From the NCBI GenBank assembly GCA_905221605.1, contig CAJNDS010002651.1:208501-272500 (forward strand): a stretch of DNA of 64,000 nt, in the 5' to 3' direction. Every line of letters begins with the position of its first letter. Within the stretch, counting starts at the first letter, position 1. Source of the stretch: Symbiodinium natans. Taxonomy: Eukaryota > Sar > Dinophyceae > Suessiales > Symbiodiniaceae. The notes beneath the pieces are model-generated. The model saw nothing but the letters and a program-made list of their open reading frames with translations, made no database searches and was not told the DNA's origin. Shown piece by piece: positions 1 through 10,629 of the stretch. The position numbers and the translations under genes were made by a program.

Positions 1-543
1 GTTGGGTTCCAAGCCCGCGGCTCTTCACACACACTTCGCACCACGGGCGATACACAGCGTGATTCTCCAAGAAATGATTCTCTCTTTGCTCGGGCGTTGG
101 TTCTGCTGCAGCTCTGCTTTTGCGAAACTCCTCTGACTCCTCTTGCGGCTCGCTGTCCGCAGCCTCTCTTGCTGCGCCTGGCTCCTCTTCCTCGTCTGGC
201 CACCCTCGGACCTCCTTCCTCTCAGGCGCTGCAGCAGCTGTGGCCTGCTCTCCTCCAAGAGCAAAAACTGTGCGTCCGAACCACTGTGCTTTGAGACGCT
301 TGTTGGCGGTTCTTCGTACTGTCCAATCGTCCTCAACAGTTTCAACTGAACCGTCTTCAAAGATCGCTTCTGTCGTTCTGGACCCCAAAATGAGATCCTT
401 GTCCACCGGGATGTTGTTTGCTTGGTGCGGCGAGAAAAGGCAACGCCGCAGTGAAACATGGTATCGAACTAGCTTGTTGCCACCTTCTACCTTCCAATGG
501 TCTTCATCAGAAGGCTCCTGTGCACTCTGTTCTCCGTTCGGCC
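1..543 (-). pseudogene. Continuation of the retroelement polyprotein in a different frame
   Basis: Below the gag-protease stop, the frame displaced by one base stays open to the window edge. It reads as a charged, protein-like sequence (EPSDEDHW, HVSLRRCLF and TEAIFEDGSVE are visible). The overlap of the two open frames spans roughly 545-620. The downstream domain was not identified. Whether this is programmed frameshifting or decay cannot be told from one copy. Confidence 0.5.
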
Positions 544-2676
544 TTACAGCTCCTTCGCCTGCCGGGCGTTTCCCGACCGACGACCGTCCACCGCCGAGGC
601 CCTGGACGAGGAAGGCACTTCCTGCAAAGGACTTAGCTGCTCAGGCACACCATCTTGCTTCAGGTACATGTTGTACAAGTTGCCCTCGCGGTAGAGCGGG
701 AGTTCATCGCATTCACCATGGATCTCCTTCAAACGATAGTACTCTTTGCGAAGTCCAATTGCCAGCGCGCTGTTCTTGGGAATGAGAGAGCCACCCTCGG
801 CCCACAACACACAGTCATGGCTGCTGCTGAACTCGGCAGCGGAACCGAGTGGCTTGTGAACCTTCGTGGCATAGGCTGCAAAACTTCTCCGCTTGCCGTT
901 GGCGTCGACGGCCGGGACTCTAAAGCGACCGTAGTTGGGGATCTCTTCGCCGGATGCAACGATGAACTCTCCACGAGCCTCCAAAGGCCCTTCGATGAGC
1001 TCATCCGGGATGGCAGTGGTAGCCGCGCCTGAGTCGTAGTTGAGCTTCAACCACTCTGAGCCTTTCCAATGGACCTTGTAAGACTCCATGCTGCTGCAGC
1101 TTACCTTCGTCGCGCTCTCTGCAAGGGACTCGAGGTGGTTCAAGTCCAAGCTGCCAATGCCACCCGGATGCGAGTCGGCCTTGGCAGGGGGTTCGGACGC
1201 CGGCTGTTCACTCCACGATGAGGACCACCAGCCATCCCATCCTTCCTGCTCCCATCCTTCCTGCTCCTCCCACTCCACTGCGCTGAAGCCTCCTTTCTTC
1301 CCCTTGCCTTTGCCTTTCTTTCCTTTTCCTTTTGCTTTGTCCTTGCCTCCTTTGCCGCTTCCTTTCTCATAGCCCTTTCCTGCCCCTGCTCCTTTCCCTT
1401 TGCTGTTGCTGCACTCCCAACTGTAGTGCCCACGGCGGCCACAGGCGAAACACTGGACCTGAGATGCTGAGGACTTGTTCTTGCCTGCGCCCGCTCCTCC
1501 CTGAGCGCGGCAATCAGCTGCTTTGTGGCCGGGCCGACCGCAGTTGTTGCACTTGCCTTTGAACGACCCCTTGCCCTTTTGGACAAGAGCATCAACATCC
1601 ATTGGTGCTGAGGTATCGCCCTTTCTGGATCCCACGGGCTTGTCTGTCATCTTGAGAGAGTGCTTTGTTGACGCGTAGGCCACCAAGCGATCATAGAGAT
1701 CTTCGAAGCTGTCGTACTCGTCCGAATGGAACATTACCTGCTGCTCCAACGCTGTGGGCATAAGCTTGTACATGGCTGCCATGAGGGAGTCGTCTGAAAT
1801 GCGACACGGCCTTCCTCGCTGGTCTGTGAACTCCTCGTATTGGCGCTTCTTGGCCAACCAATCCTCAAGCGCGGAGCCTAAGTTCTCAATCTTCTCACAT
1901 TTGGGAGGATTCTGAACCAAGCCCAGAATCGTGACACGTCTCATCGCTGAGGTTGGGTCGTACTCGTTGTGGAGCCTTCGCCAGGCCTCTAACCCAGCAT
2001 CGGACCCCGCGTTGCGCACAATCTTATTGGAGTCCCCTGTTGTAAAGGCGATCAGGTACGTGTAGATGCCAACGACGGTCCTGGAAAGATTGGGCACGCG
2101 GTCTATTTCATCCGCATGCTCTCCGTAGACAGGATCAAACGCAATCTGGCGGCCATCTGTGCTTGTAAGCGCCCCTCCTGGAAGGCGCTCCACAATGGTC
2201 TTCCGCTGCTGTACTGCCCACTTCAAAGCCTTTTCTACTTCGAAGCCGAACTTGGCCTTCAGGTACGTGGTGACTTTGTGACTCCATTCGCTGAAGTCTT
2301 GATCGGCCCCACCGTTGTACTTGAACGGCTGACCAACACCCTTGCTGTCCACGATGCCTCCTTGAAAACTGCCAGCGTCGCTGCCTACTGCTGCTGCTGC
2401 AACCCTCAATGCATCTCTCCTCTCTTGTTCTGCCGCTTGAACCCTGGACACAGCATCACTGAGCTGACCTTGCAAGGTCTGCATCATGACAACCGCTTCT
2501 TGAAGCTGCACTTGCGATTGCTGCTGCTGTTGCGCCTGACTGTCTATCTGCTGCTGCATGGCCAACAAACGATTGGCCACTTCTTCTTGCGATGTGATGC
2601 CCGCTTGCTGCAAAAACTGAGCTACACTCGGTGCAGCAGCAGCAGTAGCAGCTGCCGATGGATCTAACGGATCCAT
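544..2676 (-). CDS. Retrotransposon gag-protease polyprotein (710 codons)
   Basis: A single open frame. Residues 1-95 are Ala/Gln-rich and probably coiled coil. Residues 110-340 form a gag-like helical region. Two CCHC zinc knuckles follow (C376-C379-H384-C389 and C409-C412-H417-C422), then a Gly/Lys-rich linker (425-465). A retroviral-type aspartic protease motif D548-S-G-A sits at residues 548-551. The product would bind element RNA, form the virus-like particle and process itself. It ends at a TAA (544-546), just where the next lower frame becomes open and protein-like, which points to either a -1 frameshift or a mutation. The start is the first ATG of the frame, 180 bp from the repeat array. 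Confidence 0.8.
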   Translation of the reverse strand: MDPLDPSAAATAAAAPSVAQFLQQAGITSQEEVANRLLAMQQQIDSQAQQQQQSQVQLQEAVVMMQTLQGQLSDAVSRVQAAEQERRDALRVAAAAVGSDAGSFQGGIVDSKGVGQPFKYNGGADQDFSEWSHKVTTYLKAKFGFEVEKALKWAVQQRKTIVERLPGGALTSTDGRQIAFDPVYGEHADEIDRVPNLSRTVVGIYTYLIAFTTGDSNKIVRNAGSDAGLEAWRRLHNEYDPTSAMRRVTILGLVQNPPKCEKIENLGSALEDWLAKKRQYEEFTDQRGRPCRISDDSLMAAMYKLMPTALEQQVMFHSDEYDSFEDLYDRLVAYASTKHSLKMTDKPVGSRKGDTSAPMDVDALVQKGKGSFKGKCNNCGRPGHKAADCRAQGGAGAGKNKSSASQVQCFACGRRGHYSWECSNSKGKGAGAGKGYEKGSGKGGKDKAKGKGKKGKGKGKKGGFSAVEWEEQEGWEQEGWDGWWSSSWSEQPASEPPAKADSHPGGIGSLDLNHLESLAESATKVSCSSMESYKVHWKGSEWLKLNYDSGAATTAIPDELIEGPLEARGEFIVASGEEIPNYGRFRVPAVDANGKRRSFAAYATKVHKPLGSAAEFSSSHDCVLWAEGGSLIPKNSALAIGLRKEYYRLKEIHGECDELPLYREGNLYNMYLKQDGVPEQLSPLQEVPSSSRASAVDGRRSGNARQAKEL

Positions 2677-2857
2677 CTCTCAGCTTTCTCGCACGTCGTC
2701 TTTCACTTACACCGCTACCATAGTGAAATATTATGGCTAGGGGCCTACATTCTCACAGAACAGGTTTGGGCCACTCATGCTGCCAAGATATCTCGAGTTG
2801 TGCGTGTCATCCTTGTGCATGGGCCATTTGGCCGTAGCACCTCGAAACACGATCACT

Positions 2858-2955
2858 AAACCCTAAACCCTAAACCCTAAACCCTAAACCCTAAACCCTA
2901 AACCCTAAACCCTAAACCCTAAACCCTAAACCCTACCCCCTAAACCCTAAACCCC
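2858..2955 (+). repeat. Telomere-like CCCTAAA array
   Basis: About a dozen near-perfect copies of CCCTAAA followed by decayed units. It marks the border between the retroelement and the repeat-rich part of the window. It is interstitial, not a chromosome end, because complex sequence continues on both sides. Confidence 0.9.
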
Positions 2956-4195
2956 AAACACTAGATGGACTTCGGGTTTCCCTCTAAAACCCTGACGCCT
3001 GAACCCTGAAACCTTCAAGGCCCTACCTGGAACTCTCTTTGCCTAAAGTTTTATGATTATGCCTACTTTAGGGTTTAGGCTTTAGGGTTTAGAGTTTAGG
3101 GTTTGCGGTTTTGGGGATTAAGGGGCAGTTACTACAAAACTGCAGGAGAATCTAGAGTCCGAGGAACACCTCAACCCCGAAAAAAACCTTCTTCTCCGGC
3201 CACCCCGGTGAGTTCTCAAGCAGTTTGGCTCCCGCCTCTCCGAAGTAGACCTGGTATGTCGCGCGGGTTCGGGTTTAGGGCCTCTAGGGTGTCCTTTTTG
3301 CAGGATGAAGGTATGAAAGCTCGCACCCCTGAGGATGTACCCTAAAAGGGAGAAAAGGGCAAAACAAGGGCCGAAACCCGAAAACCCCATGCAAGCCCTA
3401 AACACTGAACCCTTAAACCTACCACGTGGTAACCTTGACCCCTTAACTCTCTACGCCCCTGCAAGCAAGCCCCATGCACCCATACAAACGCTGTGAACCC
3501 TAAAGCCCTGCAAGCCCTCTAAGCCTCTAAGGGCTCTCAAGCCTTTGAAAGTACATAATTCTACAAACCCTACATAAACCCCTTTGCTCCTCACATCTTC
3601 TGCCGTGAGATACATGGGCAACATTGGCAGCTCATGCTGCGCAGAGGAGACAAGAATTGGCTTAGGGTTTAGGGTTCTCGCCATCTCGAGCTTGTAGCAG
3701 CTTAAAGCCTAAACCCTAAACCCTAAACCCTAAACCCTAAACCCTAAACCCTAAACCGGATGTGGCCTCTGAACTCGTTTGAGTCATCTCGGGAGTTCTG
3801 TTGGCAAGAACCACTTGTCGAAAGACTCTGGTGGCAGCCCAACAGAAAGTGTCAGGCAACCACGCAAAAGTAAGATTAAGGGCTTTGACTGCAGTCCGTG
3901 AACCTTAAACCCTAAACCCTACAAACTAAACCCTAATACCAACACACCCTCCACCCTACCTCTTCGGGAGGCACAGCATACCCATCCTCTGCAAACAACC
4001 TCAAACTGCTCTTGGTCGCACACCAGAGGTCCTATGAGCCCCAAAAAACTCTATAAGCCCTGTCACCAGCACCCCCCCAACTACCCTTGAACCACAATAG
4101 TAGGGTATATAAGTCCCCTTTACGAAAGGGTAGTTGGGGGGTGCAGGAAACTCTAAACAGCAATGAGCCCCTGTAAAACCTGGAAGCCCTATAAT

Positions 4196-4296
4196 GTAGG
4201 GGTCGGAATCATTACTAATCGTATTCCCACCTGGTCCCTTATAATTATACCAGAAGCCCTCCCCCAAAACCCATTTCTAATTATGAAGGCCCCCTA
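4196..4296. repeat. Short dispersed repeat, family D, copy 1
   Basis: Begins TAGGGGTCGGAAT and ends AAGGCCCCCTAT, with CTAATCGTATTCCC and TTCTAATTATGAAGG inside. Related copies lie at 10009-10088, 14092-14165 and 50107-50237. Weak terminal inverted repeats (ATAGGGG/GGCCCC) suggest a small non-autonomous element. Confidence 0.6.
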
Positions 4297-4379
4297 TCTT
4301 AGCCCTAAACCCTAAACCCTAAACCCTAAACCCTAAACCCTAAACCCTAAATGCTGGGGCAGGTGTGGGTTGAGGTGAC

Positions 4380-4416
4380 CAGGCTCCCGGGCGCCGTCTG
4401 GCTTCAGGAAGCCCGC
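4380..4416 (-). CDS. Probable exon, gene unassigned
   Basis: Acceptor TTGCCGTTCAG precedes an open stretch reading GFLKPDGAREP, followed by a GTCACC donor. It has C-rich telomere-like repeats on both sides. The opposite strand is also open here, so the strand rests on agreement with the other exons of the window. It may belong to the same gene as the RING-like exons at 5.1 kb. Confidence 0.4.
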
Positions 4417-4829
4417 CTGAACGGCAAATTGTTAGTGCACGAGGCGTCTTTGGGTGTTGGTGAGTGGGGGAGTGGGGGAACCCTAAACCCTAAACCCTAA
4501 ACCCTGAACCCTAAACCCTAAACCCTGAACCTTGGGGTTTGGGTTGCGGATGTTCGGGCACATGGCACCAGGGGGGCTGGGGCTTTACTCCTATTTGCTC
4601 AAGAACCCCGCCAAAAAAAAATGCAAAATCTTCCTCCTTTGTAATTCCAGGCAAGATAGGGGTTAGTTGTACTTTTTGGAGGGTGCTGAAGCAAAAAGTT
4701 GTAAAGTATAGATCACGCCCCAGAAGCCAAAACTCTCCTTTTCTAGAAGGGAACCCCCCCGGACGATGTGCATTCGGGCTTGCAGAAAGATTCTACAACA
4801 CAGCGAGATCTTGAAGGTTAGGATTGACT

Positions 4830-4928
4830 CTAACCCTAGGGGTCCATGTACCTCATGATTATTTACTTGGGTTCCAAAGTCCCTGAATAGGAGGCGCTTT
4901 GAGGCCCAAGTATTGCCTACCTGGGCAC
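4830..4928. repeat. Hairpin repeat, family B, copy 1
   Basis: Carries GGGTCCATGTACCT and an inner inverted pair around ACTTGGG ... GGCCCAAGTATT. Related sequences occur at 11814-11906, 17825-17905, 39456-39552 and 55331-55440. Confidence 0.6.
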
Positions 4929-5074
4929 CCCCAACTACCCTTTAACAAAGGGGACTGATGTATCCGGTTTTTGTGGTCAAATGGTAGTCTGGAGGGGGGT
5001 GCTGGTAGGGTTGAGGGTTTAGGGCATAGCCCTCCAACCTTCAAAATCCCTGACCGCTCCCATCAGCAAGCGGC

Positions 5075-5206
5075 CTTGCACTCCGGGCACACTGGCACCT
5101 CGTTCTGAGGGTTTAGGGTTTAGGGTTTAGGGTATAGGGTTTAGGGTTTAGGGTTTAGGGTTTTAGGGACAGCTCTCCCGAGGTGTTCGACATGCTTGTT
5201 CAGGCA
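5075..5206 (-). CDS. RING-finger tail, two exons
   Basis: Minus-strand exon about 5180-5206 reads CLNKHV(EHL). Exon 5075-5104 (30 nt) reads NEVPVCPECK between a CAG acceptor and a GCC donor. Together they resemble the end of a RING finger, in which a Cys-x2-Cys-like pair follows a helix and ends in a CPxCK motif; RING proteins usually act as E3 ubiquitin ligases. The first zinc ligands were not found, and the exact end of the upstream exon is unclear. The assignment is tentative. Confidence 0.45.
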
Positions 5207-5928
5207 CTGCGCCCACCCCTAAACCTTAAACCTGACAACCCCTTCCAACCCCTCGTAAACCCTGACAAGTAGGGTTTGAGGTTTAGGGTTTAGGGTTTAG
5301 GGTTTAGGGTTTAGGGTGTAGGGTTTAGGGTTTAGGGTTTAGGTGACAAGCCTTTAGAAGCACTTAAACAAACACCCTTTGAAGACCTAAACCCAACTGA
5401 TGGGGTTTCCGGGGGGAGACACAAGGGCCCCTTCTCCCTGCGGAGGGAGCCGAGGGCACAGCATCCTTATGCCCTGCCCAGATGGAGCCCAGTATATACC
5501 TCTGTCTTAAGACCCTCTTCATGAGGGTTTAGGGTTCAAAAGCTCAGGGTTTGTAGGGTTTAGGGAAGCAGGCCGCCCTAAATAGCGGAAAGACATGAAC
5601 CCTGAACATTACACTGCCCCCCAAGGGATTTTTGGAGGTCATTACTCTTGAAAGGCCCTAAACACTAGAGCCGAAACCCGAAACCCTAAACTCTAAACCC
5701 TAGACCCTTAATCCTAAACCCAAATAAACCTATAAGGGTCCTAACATTCAAACGTCTGGAAGCTTCTCCCTGCAGCAAGTGGCTAAACCATAAACCCACC
5801 CTCGACCCCAGTCTCAGCCTGCACAGGAACTCCCTCAACCCTAAACCCTAAACCCGAAGCTGGCACAGAATGGATTTTTGTTCATTCAGGCCATAGCTGC
5901 CTCGCCTCAATCTCACATGGGTTAAGTT

Positions 5929-6036
5929 GGGATGCTTCCCCTTACACTAACAGTCCTTAATAGGGATGAAATGAATAGGGGGAGGGTACTATTAATTCAT
6001 CCCTATTAAGGACTGCTAGTATAAGGGGGGAACATC
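5929..6036. repeat. Foldback element, family A, copy 1
   Basis: Terminal inverted repeats of roughly 38 bp: the left end has ACTAACAGTCCTTAATAGGGAT and the right end its near-complement, with GGGATG...ACATC at the tips. It would form a near-perfect hairpin. Seven other copies lie in the window. Confidence 0.75.
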
Positions 6037-6229
6037 ACAAGGTTCTCAAGTTTCACGCGCTAATTGGGGCACCAAGCTTCGGGGGCCTTGGAGGCAGCTT
6101 TTTCGGGCTGAGTTTGAGGAAGGTTCTTTTTTGTAAGGGCTACGGATTTCTTGGAGGGATGGGAGGGGGGGCGGGGGGGGCAGATGCTTCTGTAAAGGTT
6201 CTGAGACTTTGGTCTCGAGGCTTTGGGAG

Positions 6230-8040
6230 TTAGGGTTTAGCTCTCAGCAAGCATGGAATCCGGATGGAAGATGCCCACATGCGAGCGCTTGCGCCAAGCC
6301 TGTCTAGCAAGTTACTGTCGGCTCCGGCGTCCAGCATCAGATGTACGCTCTCGACATGATCCTTGGAAGATGCGAGCGTGACAGCGGTCGCGAGAGATGT
6401 GTCCTGCAAGTTCATGTCGGCACCAGCATCCAGCAGCAGGCGTACAGTCAGGACGTGGGCCTGGGAACATGCGTGCATGAGAGCGGTCTGGCCGGACCTG
6501 TCCTGCAGGTTCTTTTCAGCACCAGCGTCCAGCAGCAAGCGTACAGTCTCGACGTGTCCTGCGGAAGATGCGCGCAAGAGAGCGGTCTGACTGTGCCTGT
6601 CCGGCAAGTTCTTGTAGGCACCCGCATCCAGCAGCAAACGTGCAATCTCGACGTTACCCTTGTGAGATGCGTGCATCAATGCGGTCCGGCCAGACCTGTC
6701 CTGCAAGTTCTTGCCGGCATTAGCATCCAGCAGAAAACGTGCAATCTCGACGTGGCCCTTGCGAGATGCGTGCATCAGAGCGGTCTGGCCGGACGTGTCC
6801 TGCAAGTCTTCGTCGGCACCAGCGTCCAAAAGCAAATGCACAATCTCGACATGACCGTTGCAAGACGCGAATATGAGAGCCGTTGCGCTGTACCTGTGGT
6901 CTTGCAAGTTCTTGTCGACACCGGCTTGAAGCAGCAAGCGTACTACATCGGTTTGACCGCTCGAAGCCGCGTCCATGAGAGCGGTGGTGCCGCAAGTGTT
7001 TTGTAAGTTTGCATCGGCACCAGCCTCCAAAAGCAAACCGACAACCTCGACGTTGCCTTTCAAAGATGCGCGCATGAGAGCGGTGGCGCTGTGCTTATAG
7101 TCTTATAGTCTTGCAAGTTCGTGTCGGCACCAGCCTGCAGCAGGAAACGTACAACTTCGGCGGAGCCGCAGGTACGCGCGCATGAGAGATGTAGCGCCGC
7201 AGGCATTCCTATAAGTTGGTGTCGGCACCGGGATCAAGCAGCAAAAGTGCAATCTCGCCGTGGCCTGCGGAGAATGCGTGCATCAGAGCGATCTGGTCGG
7301 ACCTGTCCTGCAAGTCCTTGTCGGCACCAGCGTCCAGCAGCAAACGTGCAATCTCGACGTGACCCTTGCGAGATGCGTGCATGAGAGCTGTACGGCCGGA
7401 CGTGTCCTGCAAGTTCTTCTCGGCCCCAGCGCCCAGCAGCAAACGAACCATCTCGACGTGTCCTGCGGAAGATGCGCGCAAGAGAGCGGTCTGACTCGGT
7501 CTGACTGGCCTGTCCAGCAAGTTCTTGTAGGCACCCGCATCCACCGTGCAATCTCGACGTTACCCTTGTGAGATGCGAGCATCAATGCGCTCTGGCCGGA
7601 CCTATCCTGCAAGTTCTTGCCAGCATCAGCAGCCAGTAGTAAACGTACAATCTTGACGTGGCCCTTGCGAGATGCGCGCATCAGAGCAGTCTGGCCGGAC
7701 GTGTCCTGCAAGTCTTTGTCGACGCCAGCTGCAAGCAGAGCACGGCCCGCTTCCACATTGCCTGAACGGGCAACATAGTCAAGAAACTCGTCTTCAGCCT
7801 GAGGCATCTGCTCCGGGCTGAGGGCGGATAGCAGCACCAGTTGCAGGTCCACAGGTCCGACTAGAGGATCAGAATCCCCCAGGCACCGACCAGCCTGTAG
7901 GAGCTGCTGAAGGCAGACTGGGAAGCCATGCTGGCTTCGCAAGTGGCGTTTCAAGGCGATCACGTTTTTGAACATGTCGCCCTCGGTCGCTTCAGTCAGC
8001 TTTTGCCCGGAAACGCTCCAGACGCTCGGCATGGCATCGA
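6230..8040 (-). pseudogene. Ubiquitin-like/ankyrin repeat pseudogene
   Basis: From the ATG at 8032 the first ~85 residues resemble a ubiquitin-like fold (LKRHLRSQHGFPVC, then DLQLVLLS). About a dozen 33-residue ankyrin repeats follow, with the consensus GQTALMRASRKGHVEIVRLLL-type pattern. The array is broken into three main frames. A 7-bp deletion lies near 7546, an in-frame 9-bp duplication near 7491, one or more small shifts near 7165-7215, and an 8-bp tandem duplication near 7098-7113. Each frame resumes perfect repeats after the lesion, so these are recent lesions in a once intact gene. A second, more decayed copy lies at 27.9-28.7 kb. If intact it would be a cytoplasmic protein-binding scaffold. 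Confidence 0.85.
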
Positions 8041-8314
8041 CTTGAAGCTACAACCCCCCAAGCCCTAAACACTGTAAACCCTAAACCTCTAAACCCTACA
8101 CCCTGAACCCTACGCCCCAAACCCCATAATTACACTGCAACCCCCTAAGGTCCCTTAAAAGCATCTATACACACCAAACTCGAAACCCTAAACCTATAAA
8201 CCTATAAACCCTAAACCCCAAACACTGTCATCCCTAAACCCTATAAGCCCTAAACCCTGAACCCTATAAACAATAATCCCCTAAAGGCCCCCCTTAGGGG
8301 TACGAGCTGGGTCA

Positions 8315-8371
8315 CAATGCCGACTTCTTGGCACGGACCAATGTCAGGTCGAGCAGCCAGTGTGCGACACC
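8315..8371 (-). CDS. Possible exon, gene unassigned
   Basis: The open frame reads GVAHWLLDLTLVRAKK. G-rich repeat lies on the upstream side in transcript sense and C-rich sequence downstream. The plus strand is also open (YELGHNADFLARTNV), so the strand is uncertain. Confidence 0.25.
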
Positions 8372-8771
8372 ATTGGGGTCTAGGGTTTGGAGTTTAGGGT
8401 TTATAGGGTTTAGGGTTTGGGGTTTAGGGTTTAAGCTTTAGGGTTTTAAGGTTTAGGGTTTCGGGTTTGGGGTTTAGGGTTTGGGGTTTAGGGTTTGGGG
8501 TCTAGGGTTTAATTTAGGGTTTGGGGTTTGGGGTTTGGGGTTTAGGGTTTGGGGTTTATAGGCTGTTGAGGCTTTACGGGTATATTAGGCTTGCGGGTGC
8601 AGGGTATTCCCTCAGGGGCACCTGAAAACCAGCCAATGTAGAAAACGGGGACGCGGAGGTAACTTGCTGCACCCTACATATAAGCCCTCGACCCTGAACC
8701 CTAAACCCTAAACCCTAAACCCTAAACCCTAAACCCTAAACCCTAAACCCTAAACCCTAACCCTAAACCCT

Positions 8772-8820
8772 GAATGTCAGAGGCGGGGGCCTTTCCGACT
8801 GGAGGCCCAGCTGCGCGCTC
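8772..8820 (-). CDS. Possible exon, gene unassigned
   Basis: A pyrimidine-rich stretch and CAACAG acceptor precede ERAAGPPVGKAPASDI. The exon runs into a G-rich telomere-like array at its donor side. Composition is coding-like, but both strands are open. Confidence 0.3.
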
Positions 8821-9128
8821 CTGTTGCAAGGGAGTAGTGTACTCAAGGAGGGGTTTAGGGTTTAGGGTTCAGGGTTCAGGGTTTAGGGTTTAGGGTTCAG
8901 GGTTCAGGGTTTAGGGTTCAGGGTTCAGGGTTTAGGGCTTAGGGTTTAGGGTTCAGAGTTGAGGGCCGTCTAGTGCTCCTCACAGCCCAAGGGACCCCCC
9001 TGAAAACGAGTGTCAACCCTAAACCCTAAACCCTAAACCAAGCCTAAACCCTAAACCCGAAACCCTAAACCCTAAACCCTAAACCCTAAACCCCAAACCC
9101 TCCTAAAACCCTTCTGAACCTCCCTCCG

Positions 9129-9172
9129 GGCAGCTTAAACAGCGCTGCTCACAGTCGTCATGGCCGGCTTCC
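9129..9172 (-). CDS. Possible Cys-rich exon
   Basis: After GTGTAG the frame reads EAGHDDCEQRCLSCPEGG. The Cys spacing suggests a zinc-binding or EGF-like segment. It is flanked by a CCCTAAA array on the left and a TTTAGGG array on the right, the bracket seen around the better exons. Confidence 0.3.
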
Positions 9173-9198
9173 CTACACACCCGAGAGTTTCAGGAAAA

Positions 9199-9310
9199 GG
9201 GTTTAGGGTTTAGGGTTTAGGGTTTAGGGTTTAGGGTTTAGGGTTTAGGGTTTAGGGTTTAGGGTTTAGGGTTTAGGGTTTAGGGTTTAGGGGTTTAGGG
9301 TTTAGGGTTT
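9199..9310 (+). repeat. Telomere-like TTTAGGG array
   Basis: Near-perfect TTTAGGG run. In transcript (minus) sense it is the C-rich tract upstream of the exon at 9129-9172 and downstream of the exon at 9314-9352. Confidence 0.9.
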
Positions 9311-9313
9311 CAC

Positions 9314-9420
9314 ATGTCCCAACGGCGGTTCGCCTTCAGCGCTTTTGGGCTTCTGGTGCCTAGATCCACCTCTATGGCTGTAAACCTGCCCACGTAGATC
9401 TCAAGTGGGCGGCGGGGCAC
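9314..9420 (-). CDS. Two probable exons, gene unassigned
   Basis: Exon 9386-9420 follows TTCCGGTTCAG and reads VPRRPLEIYVG before a GTTTAC donor. Exon 9314-9352 follows CTAGGCACCAG and ends before GTGAAACCC. In the phase left by the first exon, the second reads SPKALKANRRWD. Both junctions fit GT-AG. No family was recognised. Confidence 0.45.
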
Positions 9421-9660
9421 CTGAACCGGAAACCCTCGAACTTTCGTCAAGCCCATAGAACCCCAACATCAAACCCTACTCGCAGTACCCATAAACCCCA
9501 AACCCTGAATCTCGAAGAGTCCAGAACTGGAGAACCCTAAGCCCCAAACCCCAAACCCCAAACCCTCAGCCCTAAACCCTAAACCCTAAACCCCAAACCC
9601 TCAACCCTGAACCCTTTTAAGAAGAGGCAAGGCTTCCCTCACGTCGCGACACCCTGCCGC

Positions 9661-9712
9661 CCCAGTGTAAGACTCCTCCTCGGTCAAAGGCTTCGGCTTC
9701 CGCGCAGAGTTC
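9661..9712 (-). CDS. Probable exon, gene unassigned
   Basis: Acceptor CGTGCCAG, then ELCAEAEAFDRGGVLHW, with a GC donor (GGG|GCGGC). The other frames hit stops. The length of 52 nt is typical for this window. Confidence 0.45.
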
Positions 9713-9807
9713 CTGGCACGACAGCTGATATAGGGGTCGGAATGTTTAGGGTTTCGGGTTTCGGGTTTAGGGTTTCGGGTTTAGGGTTTCGGGTTTAGGG
9801 TTACCAG

Positions 9808-9905
9808 GAGTAACCTAGGGTATCTAGACCCAGGAGTAACCTAGGAATAAAAAGGGTACCCTTTTGGGTTTTAAAAGGGTTATAAGGGAACCTAAATCCT
9901 AAGAA
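9808..9905. repeat. Dispersed repeat, family E, copy 1
   Basis: CTAGACCCAGGAGTAACC ... AATAAAAAGGGTACCC ... AAGGGAACCTAAA. Copies occur at 15505-15625, 22958-23028, 47747-47955 (apparently doubled) and at the window end (63975-64000). Confidence 0.55.
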
Positions 9906-9919
9906 AGTGGGACCAGATG

Positions 9920-10003
9920 AAGCTTAAAATTGGGATCACATACCATATACAACTGTAATTCTTTAGCCATAAACCCTTTTAGGGTTCATTTCGTCCCCAA
10001 GGA
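9920..10003. repeat. Dispersed repeat, family F, copy 1
   Basis: Ends in CCTTTTAGGGTTCATTTCGTCC. Related copies lie at 40085-40190 and 62550-62650, the first of these interrupted by a telomere-like array. Confidence 0.5.
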
Positions 10004-10008
10004 ATATA

Positions 10009-10088
10009 GGGGTCGGATGAATTGCTACTGGTATTCCCTTAACTAGACCACAATACCCTCAAAACCCTATTCTAAATATTCAGGCCCC
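10009..10088. repeat. Short dispersed repeat, family D, copy 2
   Basis: ATATAGGGGTCGGAT ... GGTATTCCC ... TATTCTAAATATTCAGGCCCC matches copy 1 at 4196-4296 over most of its length. Confidence 0.55.
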
Positions 10089-10180
10089 CCAATGCCCCCA
10101 TGTTAAAGACCGACTCAGAAACTTTAAGAATGTGCTTGGGATTGGGGGTTTAGGGTTTAGGGTTTGGGGTTTGGGGTTTA

Positions 10181-10262
10181 GGGTAGCAGTAGTAGTAGTA
10201 GTAGCAGCAGTAGTCGCAGTAGTAGCAGTAGTAGCAGTAGTAGCAGTAGTAGCAGTAGTAGC

Positions 10263-10341
<79 letters not shown>

Positions 10342-10363
10342 AGTGGTAGTCGTAGTCGTAGTC

Positions 10364-10436
<73 letters not shown>

Positions 10437-10563
10437 AAGTAGTAATAGCAAGTGGGAGTAGGAGTAGGAGTAGGAGGAGTAGGAGTAGGAGTAGGAGTAG
10501 GAGTAGGAGGAGTAGGAGTAGGAGTAGGAGTAGGACTAGGACTAGGAGTAGTAGTAGTAGTAA

Positions 10564-10629
<66 letters not shown>

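Larger units (their letters stand above)
1..2676 (-). mobile_element. Copia-like LTR-retroelement fragment
   Basis: The minus strand carries gag and protease coding sequence followed by a further polyprotein-like stretch that runs off the left edge. No integrase core, reverse transcriptase, RNase H or LTR is visible, so the element is cut by the window edge or incomplete. A telomere-like array starts about 180 bp upstream of the gag start (2858). The class rests on the knuckle-plus-protease order and the compact DSGA protease motif, typical of Ty1/copia-like elements; the dinoflagellate assignment is inference. Confidence 0.75.

Noticed and set aside
2858-2955. Possible chromosome end (telomere)
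   Set aside because: Arrays are interstitial, occur over a hundred times in both orientations, are degenerate, and are followed by unique sequence on both sides.
4371-4460. Plus-strand frame VWVEVTRLPGAVWLQEARL
   Set aside because: Open and with plausible splice sites, but all well-supported genes are on the minus strand and the minus reading has an equally good acceptor.
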